Assembly: GCA_002633025.1 (NCBI GenBank)
Contig: NMRB01000865.1
Span: 42,840 to 106,839, forward strand
Origin: Notospermus geniculatus
Taxonomy: Eukaryota > Nemertea > Pilidiophora > Heteronemertea > Lineidae
Direction of reading: 5' to 3'
DNA length: 64,000 nucleotides
Below the pieces are notes generated by a model, which did no database searches, was not told the origin of the DNA, and was given only the letters and a program-made list of their open reading frames with translations. The translations under genes were made by a program, and so were the position numbers. Positions 21,066 to 31,208 of this stretch are shown here, piece after piece; within the stretch, counting starts at the first letter, position 1, and every line of letters starts with the position of its first letter.

Positions 21066-21389
21066 TCGATTCTGGTAGGAAGCAATGTCTTTCACCTTAG
21101 AAACCCGATTTCTATTTCATATTCTTTACTTGTATCTCCTTTATTTGTGAACCCTCGCATAACATAAAACTGTTTGGTTCGGAGATTTTTTGGACTACTC
21201 GCAGGGTACTGATGGACGCCTCGTTTAAACATGGGCCATTGAACCATCTTTTTGGAAGATGGGGATATTTGGCCTAGTGGTTTAAGGCGTGCTGCCCCTT
21301 AGTGCTGCGAGGGTCCGTGGATTCGATTCTGGTAGGAAGCAATGTCTTTCACCTTAGAAACCTGATTTCTATTTCATATTCTATCAAGA
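21066..21389 (+). repeat. tRNA-derived SINE-like pair
   Basis: A tRNA-like head at about 21261-21335 has an A-box GGCCTAGTGGTTTAAGG and B-box GGATTCGATTC with a long variable arm, as in Leu or Ser tRNAs. The tail (GGTAGGAAGCAATGTC through TTTCTATTTCATATTC) also stands at 21068-21126 without the head. Two copies, one 5'-truncated, fit a SINE. Confidence 0.6.
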
Positions 21390-21412
21390 TACATGTAAAC
21401 ACATTTAAATCG

Positions 21413-21444
21413 TGAATCCAACATGGCGGCCACTGTTACGTCAG
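21413..21444. promoter_or_regulatory. YY1-like plus CRE-like site pair
   Basis: GAATCCAACATGGCGGCC followed by GTTACGTCA; third equivalent copy. Confidence 0.4.
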
Positions 21445-21522
21445 TGTGAATCCCCTGTTTGCCTTTTTATTACCTGTTCTTAGGACCCATCCTTCCTGAG
21501 TTTGTCCACTTCCTTCTCATGT

Positions 21523-22548
21523 TCAGGATAAATCCTTCCTCTTGGCAAATCCACAACACGTGGTAAACATTTTCAAAACGTCAGCCCGATAGAATGGCAA
21601 CGTGAATCCATACACAACAAAATTGATGCAATAATTTATCATACAACACATAGACAAGAATTTTGTGACAATCATTAAAAATAATTGCATAAGTTTTGAA
21701 ATTTTAGTATCTCCAGTTGCGAAAAGAAAATATGTGTACATTGTGGATGCCGGTAACAGAAATATAACGTACAGGGTCGATACAGTCATTAAAGATACAA
21801 CCATCTTTGTGTCCTGCTGTTTTTTGGGTTGTGACATCGTTTTCCTGACTGCCGCCCGCAGGGCTCTAGCAATACCCACGACAATCAAGATATTTGAAGA
21901 GAAGATCAGAAAGCTTGGAATGTAGTTATACACAGCTGTCTCGAATTGGAATATAATGCCGCTCACAGCTGATGATGTGGTGTAGGAACAATCATGTGCG
22001 GTTACAAGCTGGCGGTAGTCGATCAAAACAAGAAGATGGATGCTCAACAAAATGGCGGCCATGATGATGATTGCTATGGCAACTTTTCTCATCCTTATTG
22101 TGATCCGGGCCCGGTGTAAGGGGAACCAGACGACGAAAGCTCTTTCCACTGTGAAAGTCACAATGAGCCATCCAGAAATACACTGGAAGGCGTTGACAAG
22201 AAAAAAGTCAATCTTACATGCCGCCGTATTGTCGAGAGGGTTATAGGAATACCTACCGTTTGTGACTTTTGGTAACCCGTCTCGAATCCACCTTGTGACG
22301 CCGTAGGATAAAATGACACCAGTGTCGGACACAGAAAGGACGCTGAGATACTGAACCGACGCATCCTCTCTGTGTCTCACCCTGAAGAAGACGATGAAGG
22401 AAATCGTGTTGCCGATGATCCCGACGGAATATACGCCCAACATAACATAATGCTGAACGAATCCAAAGATGCTTTTAAGGTGATCGTAATCGCTGCTGTG
22501 AAGTTGGGGGACGTCGGTGGACAGCTCAGGGCTTCTCGACACAGCCAT
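21523..22548 (-). CDS. G12: intact class A GPCR, subfamily II
   Basis: 341 codons, starting M-A-V-S-R-S-P-E-L. Inner loop 3 is unusual for the family: A-L-R-A-A-V-R-K-T replaces A-R-R-A-A-V-R-E-T, and D-T-K-M-V-V replaces D-T-R-M-V-V. These are three charge changes in the region expected to meet the G protein. The TM6-TM7 loop reads A-T-G-D-T-K-I-S-K-L-M. The C-tail is A-K-R-K-D-L-S. All other framework motifs are kept. Confidence 0.9.
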   Translation of the reverse strand: MAVSRSPELSTDVPQLHSSDYDHLKSIFGFVQHYVMLGVYSVGIIGNTISFIVFFRVRHREDASVQYLSVLSVSDTGVILSYGVTRWIRDGLPKVTNGRYSYNPLDNTAACKIDFFLVNAFQCISGWLIVTFTVERAFVVWFPLHRARITIRMRKVAIAIIIMAAILLSIHLLVLIDYRQLVTAHDCSYTTSSAVSGIIFQFETAVYNYIPSFLIFSSNILIVVGIARALRAAVRKTMSQPKKQQDTKMVVSLMTVSTLYVIFLLPASTMYTYFLFATGDTKISKLMQLFLMIVTKFLSMCCMINYCINFVVYGFTLPFYRADVLKMFTTCCGFAKRKDLS

Positions 22549-22763
22549 GTTTCAAGCGCGGAGATGAAGAAAAGTAGGGGACTGATAGCTTACGATGTCA
22601 TGACCCAGTATACCTCGCGAGAGTCAGAAGAAGGTGATATCGAGATAGAAACGCATTTAGAGACACAGGATTTGACGCCATATCATCACTAAAAACGGAA
22701 AAGGACGGTGTCTTTGCATGTCTCCACTTCATGACTACAATAGATGGGAAGATGCTACAAGTT

Positions 22764-22776
22764 GTATTTTTATTGC
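22764..22776 (-). promoter_or_regulatory. TATA-like element of G12
   Basis: GGATGCAATAAAAATAC on the minus strand, about 216 bases before the ATG. Confidence 0.5.
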
Positions 22777-22889
22777 ATCCACGCCAGATTTTATTTTAAA
22801 CAAGTTTGCTGATGTTTAAACTAAATATACATGTAACAACTGGCATATAATCTATTTTGATCATCGTCGCAGTTCTGTCATAACAGGCC

Positions 22890-23535
22890 ATAATATATCA
22901 ATATACCACCATAATATATCAAGATGAAAACAAATCGTGGATCCCATATCAAGAACTTTCTATTCAAATGTCCCATTTGGCGACAGAGCTATAAATAGCG
23001 TCCTCCCTTAAAGAACTGTAATGACTGTTGATGTCGTTGCGGCCAGCTGATCAATCTCGTACCCAGGTCTACCTCCTCCGAGGATATCTCTGGCAAGGGC
23101 TACGACATGACCAAAATTTCTGGTCAAACGCTGGCAGCGTGCCAAAATGTTTGTTTCACACAATATTTCGTTCTTCGATGACTGAAAAATACCATGTATG
23201 CCTAAAAAGCCATATAATACACGCAAAACACGAAATTGTTTGAGTATTAGAGCAATTTCAAACGAATAGTTGAGTTGGGAACATCAAGCCACGGGTGCCA
23301 GCTTCGGTGTGATTCGCCTCAAAATTAGTATATCGCGCATGCGCAGTATTCCTAAAGTCGTCAGCCCTTTCCAGTGGTGTTGTAGGAACGTAAACCCACA
23401 GGGGGACAAATTTTCCCGCCAAATCTTCGGCAATCTTCGGCCACCACACTAAAACTACCACAATGGTGGCCGAAAACGACATGCTATACTACTACTGACT
23501 GGTATAACGTTGTATTAACCACTTGATTGGTGGTG
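22890..23535. other. Unassigned intergenic DNA
   Basis: No gene is recognised. Short open frames on both strands around 23008-23243 have no motif I know. A GCGCATGCGCA word lies near 23333. Confidence 0.4.
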
Positions 23536-23580
23536 AATGGTTTTGACTGCTATCAACTGGTATACCGGTCAAAACCATTC
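23536..23580. repeat. Small hairpin before G13 3' flank
   Basis: GAATGGTTTTGAC and its complement are separated by about 19 bases; a probable MITE remnant. Confidence 0.5.
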
Positions 23581-23665
23581 AAAAATTTTTATAAGGGCCT
23601 GTTTGCCTTTACCTCGCTGTTCTTCGGACCCATCCTTCCTGAGTTTGTCCACTTACTTCTCATGT

Positions 23666-24691
23666 TCAGGACAAATCCTTCCTCTTGACAAACCCACAAC
23701 ACGTGGTAAACATTTTCAAAACGTCAGCACGATAGAATGGCAACGTGAATCCATAAACAACAAAATTGACACAAAAATTTATCATACTAAACATAGTCAA
23801 CAATTTTGTGACAAGCATTAAAATTAATTTCATCTGTTTTGAATTTTGAACATCTCCAGTTGCGAAAAGAAAGTACGTGTACATTGTGGATGCTGGTAAC
23901 AGAAATATAATATATAGCGTCGATACAGTCATTAAAGATACAACCATCCTTGTGTCCTGTTGTTTTTTGGGTTGTGACATCGTTTCCCTGACGGCCGCCC
24001 GCCGGGCTTTAGCAATACCCACGACAATCAAGATATTTGAAAAGAAGATCAGAAAACTGGGGATGTAGTTATACATGGCTGTCTCAAATTGGAATATAAT
24101 GCCGCTTACAGTTGATGATGTGGTGTAGGAACAATCATGTGTGGTTACAAGTTGGCGGTAGTCGACCAAAACAAGAAGATGGATGCTCAACAAAATGGCG
24201 GCCATGATGATGATTGCTATGGCAACTGTTCTCATCCTTGTTGTGATCCGGGCCCGGTGTAAGGGGAACCAGACGACAAAGGCTCTTTCTATTGTGAAAG
24301 TCACAATCAGCCAACCAGAAACACACTGGAAGACGTGCATTAGGAAAAAGTTAATCTTACATGCCGCTCCGCTGTTGAGTAGGTTATAAGAATATCTGCC
24401 GTTCGTGACTTCTGCCAACCCATCTCGAATCCACCTTGTGACGCCATAGAACAAAATTGTGCCGGTGTCAGACACAGAAAGGACGCTGAGATACTGAACC
24501 GACGCATCCTCTCTGTGTCTCGCCCTGAAGAAGACCATGAAGGAAATCGTATTGCCGATGATCCCGGCAGAATATACGACCACAATGACGTAATATTGAA
24601 AGAAGTCAACGAAATGTTTAAGTTGATTTACACCGCTGTAGTTATGTAGGTTGATGTCGGTGAACAGTTCAGGCGTTCCCGTCACAGCCAT
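23666..24691 (-). CDS. G13: intact class A GPCR, subfamily III
   Basis: 341 codons, starting M-A-V-T-G-T-P-E-L-F. The N-terminus D-I-N-L-H-N-Y-S-G contains an N-Y-S glycosylation sequon, not seen in the N-termini of subfamilies I and II. The first outer loop L-L-N-S-G-A-A-C-K resembles G14, G16 and G17, while the second outer loop and the rest resemble subfamily II. The tail is K-R-K-D-L-S. Framework motifs are complete. Confidence 0.9.
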   Translation of the reverse strand: MAVTGTPELFTDINLHNYSGVNQLKHFVDFFQYYVIVVVYSAGIIGNTISFMVFFRARHREDASVQYLSVLSVSDTGTILFYGVTRWIRDGLAEVTNGRYSYNLLNSGAACKINFFLMHVFQCVSGWLIVTFTIERAFVVWFPLHRARITTRMRTVAIAIIIMAAILLSIHLLVLVDYRQLVTTHDCSYTTSSTVSGIIFQFETAMYNYIPSFLIFFSNILIVVGIAKARRAAVRETMSQPKKQQDTRMVVSLMTVSTLYIIFLLPASTMYTYFLFATGDVQNSKQMKLILMLVTKLLTMFSMINFCVNFVVYGFTLPFYRADVLKMFTTCCGFVKRKDLS

Positions 24692-24901
24692 GTTTCAACG
24701 GCAGAGAAATGAAAAACAGGGAAGTGACAGGCCGTCTTGACCCAGAATACCTGTCCCTCACTCTAATACCACGATTGAAACGCCACGGAAACGCCAGGGA
24801 AGATTCATTGTCGTGTCAGTTTTGTAGGCCTATACCCGTCAAATAACGTTTCTACATTCACGATGAGCCAAGTCAATGGGAAGAAGCTGAAAGATAGCAG
24901 C

Positions 24902-24913
24902 CTATTTTTATTG
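24902..24913 (-). promoter_or_regulatory. TATA-like element of G13
   Basis: GCAATAAAAATAGG on the minus strand, 211 bases before the ATG. Confidence 0.45.
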
Positions 24914-25132
24914 CATCCACGTCGGATTTTATTTTAAAAGTGATTGTTGGTTTAACTCGAAATAACCACAAGCAACGTAATCTATTTTGATAATCGCTGC
25001 CGTTCTTTCATGTTGTACGAATTCGTTGAATCTACACCGCGGTCACTGTGACATCCCTGACGTATTTCTCTAGCCGTCTGTATTTGTCATATTTTTTACC
25101 TGCCCTCCTTGTACAATGTAGTTCGTTCATTG

Positions 25133-26164
25133 TCATGTACAGAACAAAACATTCTTCTTCAGAAACCCACAACAGGTGGTAAACATTTTCAAAACGTCAG
25201 TACGATAGAATGGCAACGTGAACCCATACAACACAAAATTCATACAATAATTTGTCAAGCTAAATAGAATAAAAAATTTCGTTAGAAACAATATGAATAA
25301 CTTCCTCTCGGGGGAATACCCTGCGTCTCCGGTGGCGAATAGGAAATACGTGTATATTGTGGATGCCGGTAACAGAAATACAACATACATCGTCGATACA
25401 CTCATTAAAGATACAACCATCCTTGTGTCCTGTTGTTTTTTGGTTTGTGACATCGTTTCCCTGACGACCGCCCGCCGAGCTCTTGCGATACCCAACAAAA
25501 TCAAGATATTTGAAGAGAAGATCAGAAAACTTGGGACGTAGTTATAGACTGCTGTATCAAATTGGTAAATTACGCCGTTTAGGGAGGGCGATATGACATA
25601 CATACAATCGTATTTGGTCGGTATTAGGTGAATGTTGATCACAACTAGAAGATGGATGCTGAACAAAATGGCGGCCATGATGATGACTGCTATGGCAGTC
25701 TTTCTATAGGTCGTGGAAATTCGGGCCCGCTTTAAGGGGAACCAAACAACGAAAGCTCGTTCTACAGTGAAAGTCACAACCAGCCACCCCGACATGCACC
25801 TGAACATGTGCAGTAGAAAGAAGTTCAACTTGCAGGCTGCCCCGCTGTTGAGTAGGTTGACGGAATACTTGCCGTTCGTGACTTCTGATAACCCATCTCG
25901 AATCCACCTCGTGACGCCGTGGACCAAGACGACACCGGTGTCAGACACAGAAAGGACGCTGAGATACTGAACCGACGCATCCTCTCTGTGTCTCGCCCTG
26001 AAGAAGACGATGAAGGAAATCGTGTTGCCGATGATCCCGGCAGAATATATGACCACCATGACGTAATTCTGAAAGAAGCTAACGAAGTGTTCAAGTTGAC
26101 TTAAAGCACTATGGTGATAGAGAATGACGTTGGTGTACAGCTCAGACCTTCCCGTCACAACCAT
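25133..26164 (-). CDS. G14: intact, most divergent minus-strand GPCR
   Basis: 343 codons, starting M-V-V-T-G-R-S-E-L-Y. It departs from its neighbours at the TM3-TM4 loop (K-R-A-R-I-S-T-T-Y-R-K-T-A), the second outer loop (P-T-K-Y-D-C-M-Y-V-I-S-P-S-L-N-G) and the TM6-TM7 loop (A-T-G-D-A-G-Y-S-P-E-R-K). TM7 reads N-Y-C-M-N-F-V-L-Y-G and helix 8 P-F-Y-R-T-D. I found no ATAAAAATA element at the usual distance, so its promoter has changed. It seems to be an older member that has escaped homogenisation. Confidence 0.9.
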   Translation of the reverse strand: MVVTGRSELYTNVILYHHSALSQLEHFVSFFQNYVMVVIYSAGIIGNTISFIVFFRARHREDASVQYLSVLSVSDTGVVLVHGVTRWIRDGLSEVTNGKYSVNLLNSGAACKLNFFLLHMFRCMSGWLVVTFTVERAFVVWFPLKRARISTTYRKTAIAVIIMAAILFSIHLLVVINIHLIPTKYDCMYVISPSLNGVIYQFDTAVYNYVPSFLIFSSNILILLGIARARRAVVRETMSQTKKQQDTRMVVSLMSVSTMYVVFLLPASTIYTYFLFATGDAGYSPERKLFILFLTKFFILFSLTNYCMNFVLYGFTLPFYRTDVLKMFTTCCGFLKKNVLFCT

Positions 26165-26329
26165 GTTTCAGTCGTAGAGATTAATGAAAAACAGGGAAGT
26201 GACAGGCCGTCATGACCCAGAATACCTCTGTGCTGTCATAAGGAGTTGATCAGGGTTCGACGTCCGCTTGCGTTATCGCCCGAAGAGAGGATTTCCATAT
26301 ACCGACAGTCGCTTCCCCTGGCGGAGCCC

Positions 26330-26565
26330 TCCTCATATGAACACAAAACGCGTCATGCATATCTTGAAAACCTCAGGACTATTGAACGGCAACGCGAGTC
26401 GAAGAAGTAATTAATACAATTTGTCCAAGGAAAGTTGAGACTTAGCTTAAGAAATCGAAATTCTATGCATTTGCGATATCGGAGCCTTCAAAAGGGAAAA
26501 CAGACGAGTTCGTGGTAGATGTTGGCGATATTACAGATGTTGGTGACATTACATACAGACAGCGT
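26330..26565 (-). pseudogene. Decayed C-terminal half of a GPCR
   Basis: Alignment by eye to the TM6-TM7 and tail region of the array genes is clear but interrupted by many changes and small gaps (for example GAACACAAAACGCGTC for the tail and TTGAACGGCAACGCGAG for TM7). No frame is open. Near 26565 it meets sequence resembling the downstream module of the plus-strand genes (CATGAAC...GAACATGGC). Confidence 0.6.
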
Positions 26566-27232
26566 TGGCGTGGTCACTTATGCCGATATGTTGTTTCATA
26601 TCGCACACATGAACAACCCGCCTGAACATGGCCGTATACCCACCCTCCCTGTTTCCCGGGGATTGTTTCCGCCTGTCTTTGGAGACTTCACCACTGCAAG
26701 AAAATACAGCCAAGCCATGAGATACATTACTACACCGAACTCTTAGGATATCCCGTCTATCAAGGGGCATCACTCAGAATAAGTTGTGCACCGACTAAAC
26801 AAGAGGTGAATCGGCCTAGCGCTCCGCTGCATAATCTGTCTGGGTGAATGTCAGAACGATCAGGCCTCGGCACGCAAGGCGTCACGTCCCAGTTCGATTA
26901 GGGCCTCCAACCCAAACAATAACAGAAGACAGAGGCTAGGCCTCCTCAGGCCTATTGTGGTTCTCATTATGGTGGAAATTGTGAACGGACTCCGACCAAG
27001 CCAAAAACACATTCAGATTCGACCCGACATGCCCGATCGAACCGCATTCTGAACCGGATGTGTTCCAAGTTTTTGGGTAGCGTTTACACAGGCATGTTAA
27101 TCTAGTCACAGTCCGACTTCAAATTACTCTTGTGGAACTCTCCACAGCGAGTGCGGTCAGTCAGTGGAGGAAGAAAAACCACAATGCGCATGCGCGCAGG
27201 TAGGATCAATCCGGATTCGGGTCTCATTTGCG

Positions 27233-27442
27233 TTTAGACGAGAATTTTTATCTGGTCGTATGTGGTCCAATGTGGTCTAATGCGGTCGAATGTGGATATA
27301 TTCGGGAGCAGCAAAATGGGTGGTTCATTTTAAATCCACATTGGACCACATTAGACCACATTGGGCAGCGTTTACATGCAAGAGTTTTGAACCACAATCG
27401 GATTCGACCGGATCGCGTGTGGATTTTTGCCTGTCGTCTAAA
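27233..27442. mobile_element. Nested inverted-repeat MITE
   Basis: The outer arms TTTAGACGA and TCGTCTAAA bound an inner palindrome at about 27260-27371 (TGTGGTCCAATGTGGTC and its complement). Internal words such as GGATTCGACCGGATC resemble 26990-27080, so a related copy may lie just to the left. Confidence 0.6.
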
Positions 27443-27561
27443 TGGCCGCACTGACGCGGATCAGAAGAAAAATATCCAACCTGAAATTCGGGCCATACTT
27501 GTAGTTTACTTTTCCAGAACAAGTCCTAGTGCTCTCTACACAATGGGATACAATAGATATC

Positions 27562-27888
27562 CTAGATATGGCCAACTTCTGCAACCCAAGTTAGATGGGT
27601 GGTTAAGAAATGTCTGCCGTTTGTGACTTGATGTAACCCGTCCCCAATCCACTTTGTGACGCTGTATAGAGCAAAACTACAGGGGTGTCGGACACAGAGG
27701 ATGCTGAGATACTGAACCGATGCATCGTCTCTGTGTCTCGTCCTGAAGAAGACGATGAAGGAAATCGTGTTGCCGATGATCCCGGCGGAATATACGACCA
27801 CCGTGGTTGAAAGACGCCGACGAAATTTTCAAGTTGTGGCGATCAGGATGATTTCGGTGCTCAGTTCAGGCCTTCCTGTCACAACCAT
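27562..27888 (-). pseudogene. G15: N-terminal GPCR fragment
   Basis: It starts M-V-V-T-G-R-P-E-L-S at 27888. A deletion then shifts the frame before TM1, which reads V-V-Y-S-A-G-I-I-G-N-T. After TM2 the frame is lost again (S-I-L-C-V-R-H-P), and homology ends after the first outer loop near 27570. TM3 onwards is missing. Confidence 0.8.
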
Positions 27889-27984
27889 ATTGCAATCGCA
27901 AAGATATGAAAAACAGGGAAGCGACAGGCCGGCATGACCCAGAATACCGATGTAATTGAGAATCTGAATGCCTCCGTGGCGGAC

Positions 27985-28655
27985 GCTCAAAAACAGGTAG
28001 ACATGCCACCCCATTGTAGACTCGGGACCCAGTCGTTGTGTCGCTCCGGCCGCCGCACCACTCCACACTTGTGGAGTGTAGTGCGGCGGCCGGAGCGACA
28101 CAACGACTGGGTCCCGAGTCTACCCCACTGTCAACTTGCGGCTTAATCCATCAGTCTTTTGTTGGCAAGCATTGCCAGTGGGGGAGGGGGGGGAGATATT
28201 ACACCGGTCCCTCATTCTATCATCGGGAGGGATAAGGAAGTTGAAACGCAACTTAAACACCATTCGTTATCACACTACGTCTTCTGTTGTTCTTTCATAT
28301 CAAATCGTTCTGAACTTTGCCCTTTGCGTCTCAAGTTCAGTACTAATAGATATGATACAAGAGTGATGGCACAAATGCCTCCGGTAATACTGCCCGCTTT
28401 ATTGTGTGGCGCACGCTCAAAAACAGGTAGACATGCCGCCCCATTGTCACATTGCGGCTTAATCCATCCGTCTTTTTGTTGTTAGGCATTGGCAATCGGG
28501 GGGAGGGGGGATATTACACCGGCCCCTCATTCTATCGGGAGGGATAAGGAAGTTGAAACGCTACATAAACAGCATTCGTTATCATACTACGTCCTCTGTT
28601 GTTCTTTCATGTCAAATCGTTCTGAACTTTGCCCTTTGCGTCTCAAGTTCAGGCG
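27985..28655. repeat. Tandem duplication of the G16 3' flank
   Basis: The block from GCTCAAAAACAGGTAGACA to CTCAAGTTCAG occurs twice, at about 27986-28340 and 28409-28651. The first copy contains a transposon that the second lacks. Only the second copy leads into a receptor gene. Confidence 0.75.
28017..28122. mobile_element. Foldback MITE with 8-base duplication
   Basis: Nearly the whole 106-base insert is a hairpin with arms of about 50 bases (TAGACTCGGGACCCAG... and its complement). CCCCATTG and CCCCACTG flank it, an 8-base duplication with one mismatch, and the sister copy at 28440 is empty. TAG...CTA ends with 8 bases fit a hAT-type derivative. Confidence 0.78.
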
Positions 28656-29672
28656 TTGATCCTTCCTCTTGACAAACCCACAACACGTGGTAAACATTTT
28701 CAAAACATCAGCCCGATAGAACGGCAACGTGAATCCATACACAATAAAATTGATACAATAATTTATTAAGCTAAACAGGATCAAGAATTTCGAGATGAGC
28801 CATAACAATAACTTTATTTGTTTTGAATCACTCGAGTCCTCGCGAACGACTAGAAAATACGTGTACATTGTGGATGCTGGTAACAGAAATATAACGTACA
28901 GAGTCGATACAGTCATTAAAGATACAACCATCCTTGTGTCCTGTTGCTTTTTGGGTTGTGACATCGTTTCCCTGACGGCCGCTCGCCGGGCTCTAGCAAT
29001 ACCCACGACAATCAAGATATTTGAAGAGAAGATCAGAAAGCTTGGGATGTAGTTATAGACCGCTGTACGGAATTGGAACATAATGCCGCTTGTTGTGGGT
29101 GATGAGGTGTACCAACAGTCGCGGGTGGTAACAATTACGCGAACGTCCACCACAACAAGAAGACGAATGCTCAACAAAATGGCGCCCATGATGATGATTG
29201 CTATGGCAATCATTCTCATCCTTGTTGTGATCCGGGCCCGGTGTAGGGGGAACCAGACGACGAAAGCTCTTTCCACTGTGAAAGCCACAATCAGCCATCC
29301 AGATATACATTTGAACATGTGAAGTAGAAAGAAGTTCAACTTGCAGGCCGCCCCGGTGTTGAGCAGGTTGTAGGAGTACCTGCCGTTCGTGACTTCTGGT
29401 AAACCGTCTCGAAACCACCTTATAACACTGTACAACAAAACAACACCGTTGTCAGACACAGAAAGGACGCTGAGATACTGAACCGACGCATCCTCTCTGT
29501 GTCTCGCCCTGAAGAAGACGATGAAGGAAATCGTGTTGCCGATGATCCCGACGAGTGATATACCGAACATGATATAATTTTCAAGGAATCCAAAGATGCT
29601 TTCAATTTGACTTAAACCACTGCTGTGATGGAGGATGTTGGTATACAACTCAGGCCTTCCCGTCACAGCCAT
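28587..29672 (-). CDS. G16: intact class A GPCR, subfamily IV, long tail
   Basis: 361 codons, starting M-A-V-T-G-R-P-E-L-Y. TM1 is entered by E-N-Y-I-M-F-G-I-S-L-V-G-I. The first outer loop is L-L-N-T-G-A-A-C-K-L-N, and TM3 carries H-M-F-K-C-I-S-G-W. The usual stop after K-R-K-D-L-S is replaced by D-Q-R-L-N-L-R-R-K-G and a further 16 residues of basic and acidic character. The longer tail arises from the altered 3' flank and may be neutral. Framework motifs are complete. Confidence 0.9.
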   Translation of the reverse strand: MAVTGRPELYTNILHHSSGLSQIESIFGFLENYIMFGISLVGIIGNTISFIVFFRARHREDASVQYLSVLSVSDNGVVLLYSVIRWFRDGLPEVTNGRYSYNLLNTGAACKLNFFLLHMFKCISGWLIVAFTVERAFVVWFPLHRARITTRMRMIAIAIIIMGAILLSIRLLVVVDVRVIVTTRDCWYTSSPTTSGIMFQFRTAVYNYIPSFLIFSSNILIVVGIARARRAAVRETMSQPKKQQDTRMVVSLMTVSTLYVIFLLPASTMYTYFLVVREDSSDSKQIKLLLWLISKFLILFSLINYCINFIVYGFTLPFYRADVLKMFTTCCGFVKRKDQRLNLRRKGQSSERFDMKEQQRT

Positions 29673-30237
29673 GTTTCAGTTGCAGCGATTATTGGAATGT
29701 GGGAAAGCGAGGATAGGCCTACATGTACTTGTTTATGACCCCAAATACGTCACTTCAGTCTCGAGGAAACGTATCGAGAATGAAACAATTCGAATGAACA
29801 TGATTCGACGTCAACTGACTTGTCGTCCAACGAGAGGATATCCCGTACTACAGGGTGTTTCAGAAAAAACGTGTCATCTCCAAAATGTTCCCTAAAACTA
29901 AAACTCAGAAAGATTTGGAGCTATAAATCTGCAGGCACGTAGAGCGGGATGTAAATGACTGTTCTTGAAATTTTTGCTCTGATTGCTTTATGCATGACTG
30001 CACAAGAGGCCTTTACCTGAATGGGTTGAAAATGGTGCAAAAACCCTGTAGTATATCTTACTTGAATGTTCCCCAACCGTTTAAAGTGATGTGTCAGCCA
30101 ACAAAATTTGAATGCAAAAGAGGACGAATCTTTGTTTACAAACACTCATTTCCTGCATTCTGATTGGCTGTGTGGTAAATGTTTACAAACATCATCCTTC
30201 TGTTTACAAAACGACTGTCGATTCGCTTTAAAATGAT
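29673..30237. other. G16 upstream region, unassigned
   Basis: No gene is recognised. A compound TAGGCCTACATGTA stands at 29714-29727. CAGGGTGTTTCAGAAAA near 29851 resembles the end of a mariner-type element, but no partner end is seen. Confidence 0.45.
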
Positions 30238-30420
30238 ATGATTCTTTTGGTGATATGGGGTTTGGAGACATTCTTGAATGTCCCAGGTGAAATGCGGATC
30301 ACAAGTAGGATGTGGATACTCACCGTGGTCGTCATGAGAGGTAGGCCTATCATGGTCGACGTTGCCAAAGATCGCCTTCCGTCTGTTGGCATGGTGTACC
30401 TGTCTTTTCGAGCCAGTTAT
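30238..30420 (-). pseudogene. Decayed GPCR relic (TM4 region)
   Basis: It shares the order of words of the TM4 region (GATCACAAGTAGGATG, GATACTCACC, GTTGCC) with the relic at 33400-33600 and with intact minus genes. A TAGGCCTA lies inside (30342-30349). No frame is open. Confidence 0.5.
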
Positions 30421-30699
30421 TGGTTACTTTTTGCTGTTCTTTTGTGCTGCCTGACGATTTTTGCGGGTCCGGTGAGGCACGGTGAGGTGTTTAGTCGCAC
30501 CCGGTCACCCTCTCTCAACTAGCAGGGCGAGGGGGAACATGATTGACATTAGGCCTACGTGGTAACTGTGGAAAAACAGAATCATGAACAAAGCAATTCC
30601 ACTGGTGCGACGACAGAGTGAAGATCCTTCTAAAACAATATTCCCTTTATATTAATTCCTACCTAAACAGCCCGATTTCCCGCCGTCGCTTCCAAGGCC

Positions 30700-30960
30700 G
30701 AGACCTTCTGGTACGAACACAAAACCCAGTCATGAATATGTTGAAGACGTCAGCACCATTGAAGGGCAACGTGAGTATGTTATAAAAGTAGGCCTACTCA
30801 CATTACATTTGATACAAAAAATAACTTGTTGTAATCAGAGCAAAGAAATTTGAGCCTCTCTAAAAAATCGAAGTTCTATGCGCGCTGCTATCAGCTACTT
30901 CATGAAAATGGAAAAATACACGACTTCAGGGTAGTTTTTTTAGTAAAATATAGAGACAGC
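30700..30960 (-). pseudogene. Decayed GPCR C-terminus relic
   Basis: GTTGAAGACGTCAGCACC, read on the minus strand, still resembles the helix-8 R-A-D-V-L-K-M-F region, and GAAGGGCAACGTGAGTA resembles the TM7 end. Homology stops near 30960, where the plus-arm flank module begins. Confidence 0.5.
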
Positions 30961-30971
30961 GTCGGTGTCGG

Positions 30972-31186
30972 TTTTCAGCCACTCACGTTTCATGTCGCAC
31001 ACAACAGTTCGCGTGAACATGGCTGTACCTCCCTCGACCTACAGCACGTTTGATTATTTCCCAACACTTTCTCAGACGCTGTTTCCGCGTGACTAATCAC
31101 TTCACACGTCACTCTCTCGCGTGACTGTAATCACTTCTCGCGTGACTAATGACATGCATATGAAATCAATCAGCCTATTGAATAAT
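30972..31186 (+). repeat. Downstream module of plus-strand genes without a gene
   Basis: The block from CCACTCACGTTTCATGTCGC to GAATGACATGC-type words, with repeated GCGTGACT, closely matches the DNA downstream of G21 (45470-45690) and G24 (56095-56425). Here it has the same orientation but no plus-strand receptor precedes it. Confidence 0.65.
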
Positions 31187-31208
31187 ATTCATTTGTTTTG
31201 AATCATTA

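Noticed and set aside
23008-23243. A possible small gene on either strand between G12 and G13.
   Set aside because: Frames of about 70 codons without motif, paralogue or promoter; no support beyond being open.
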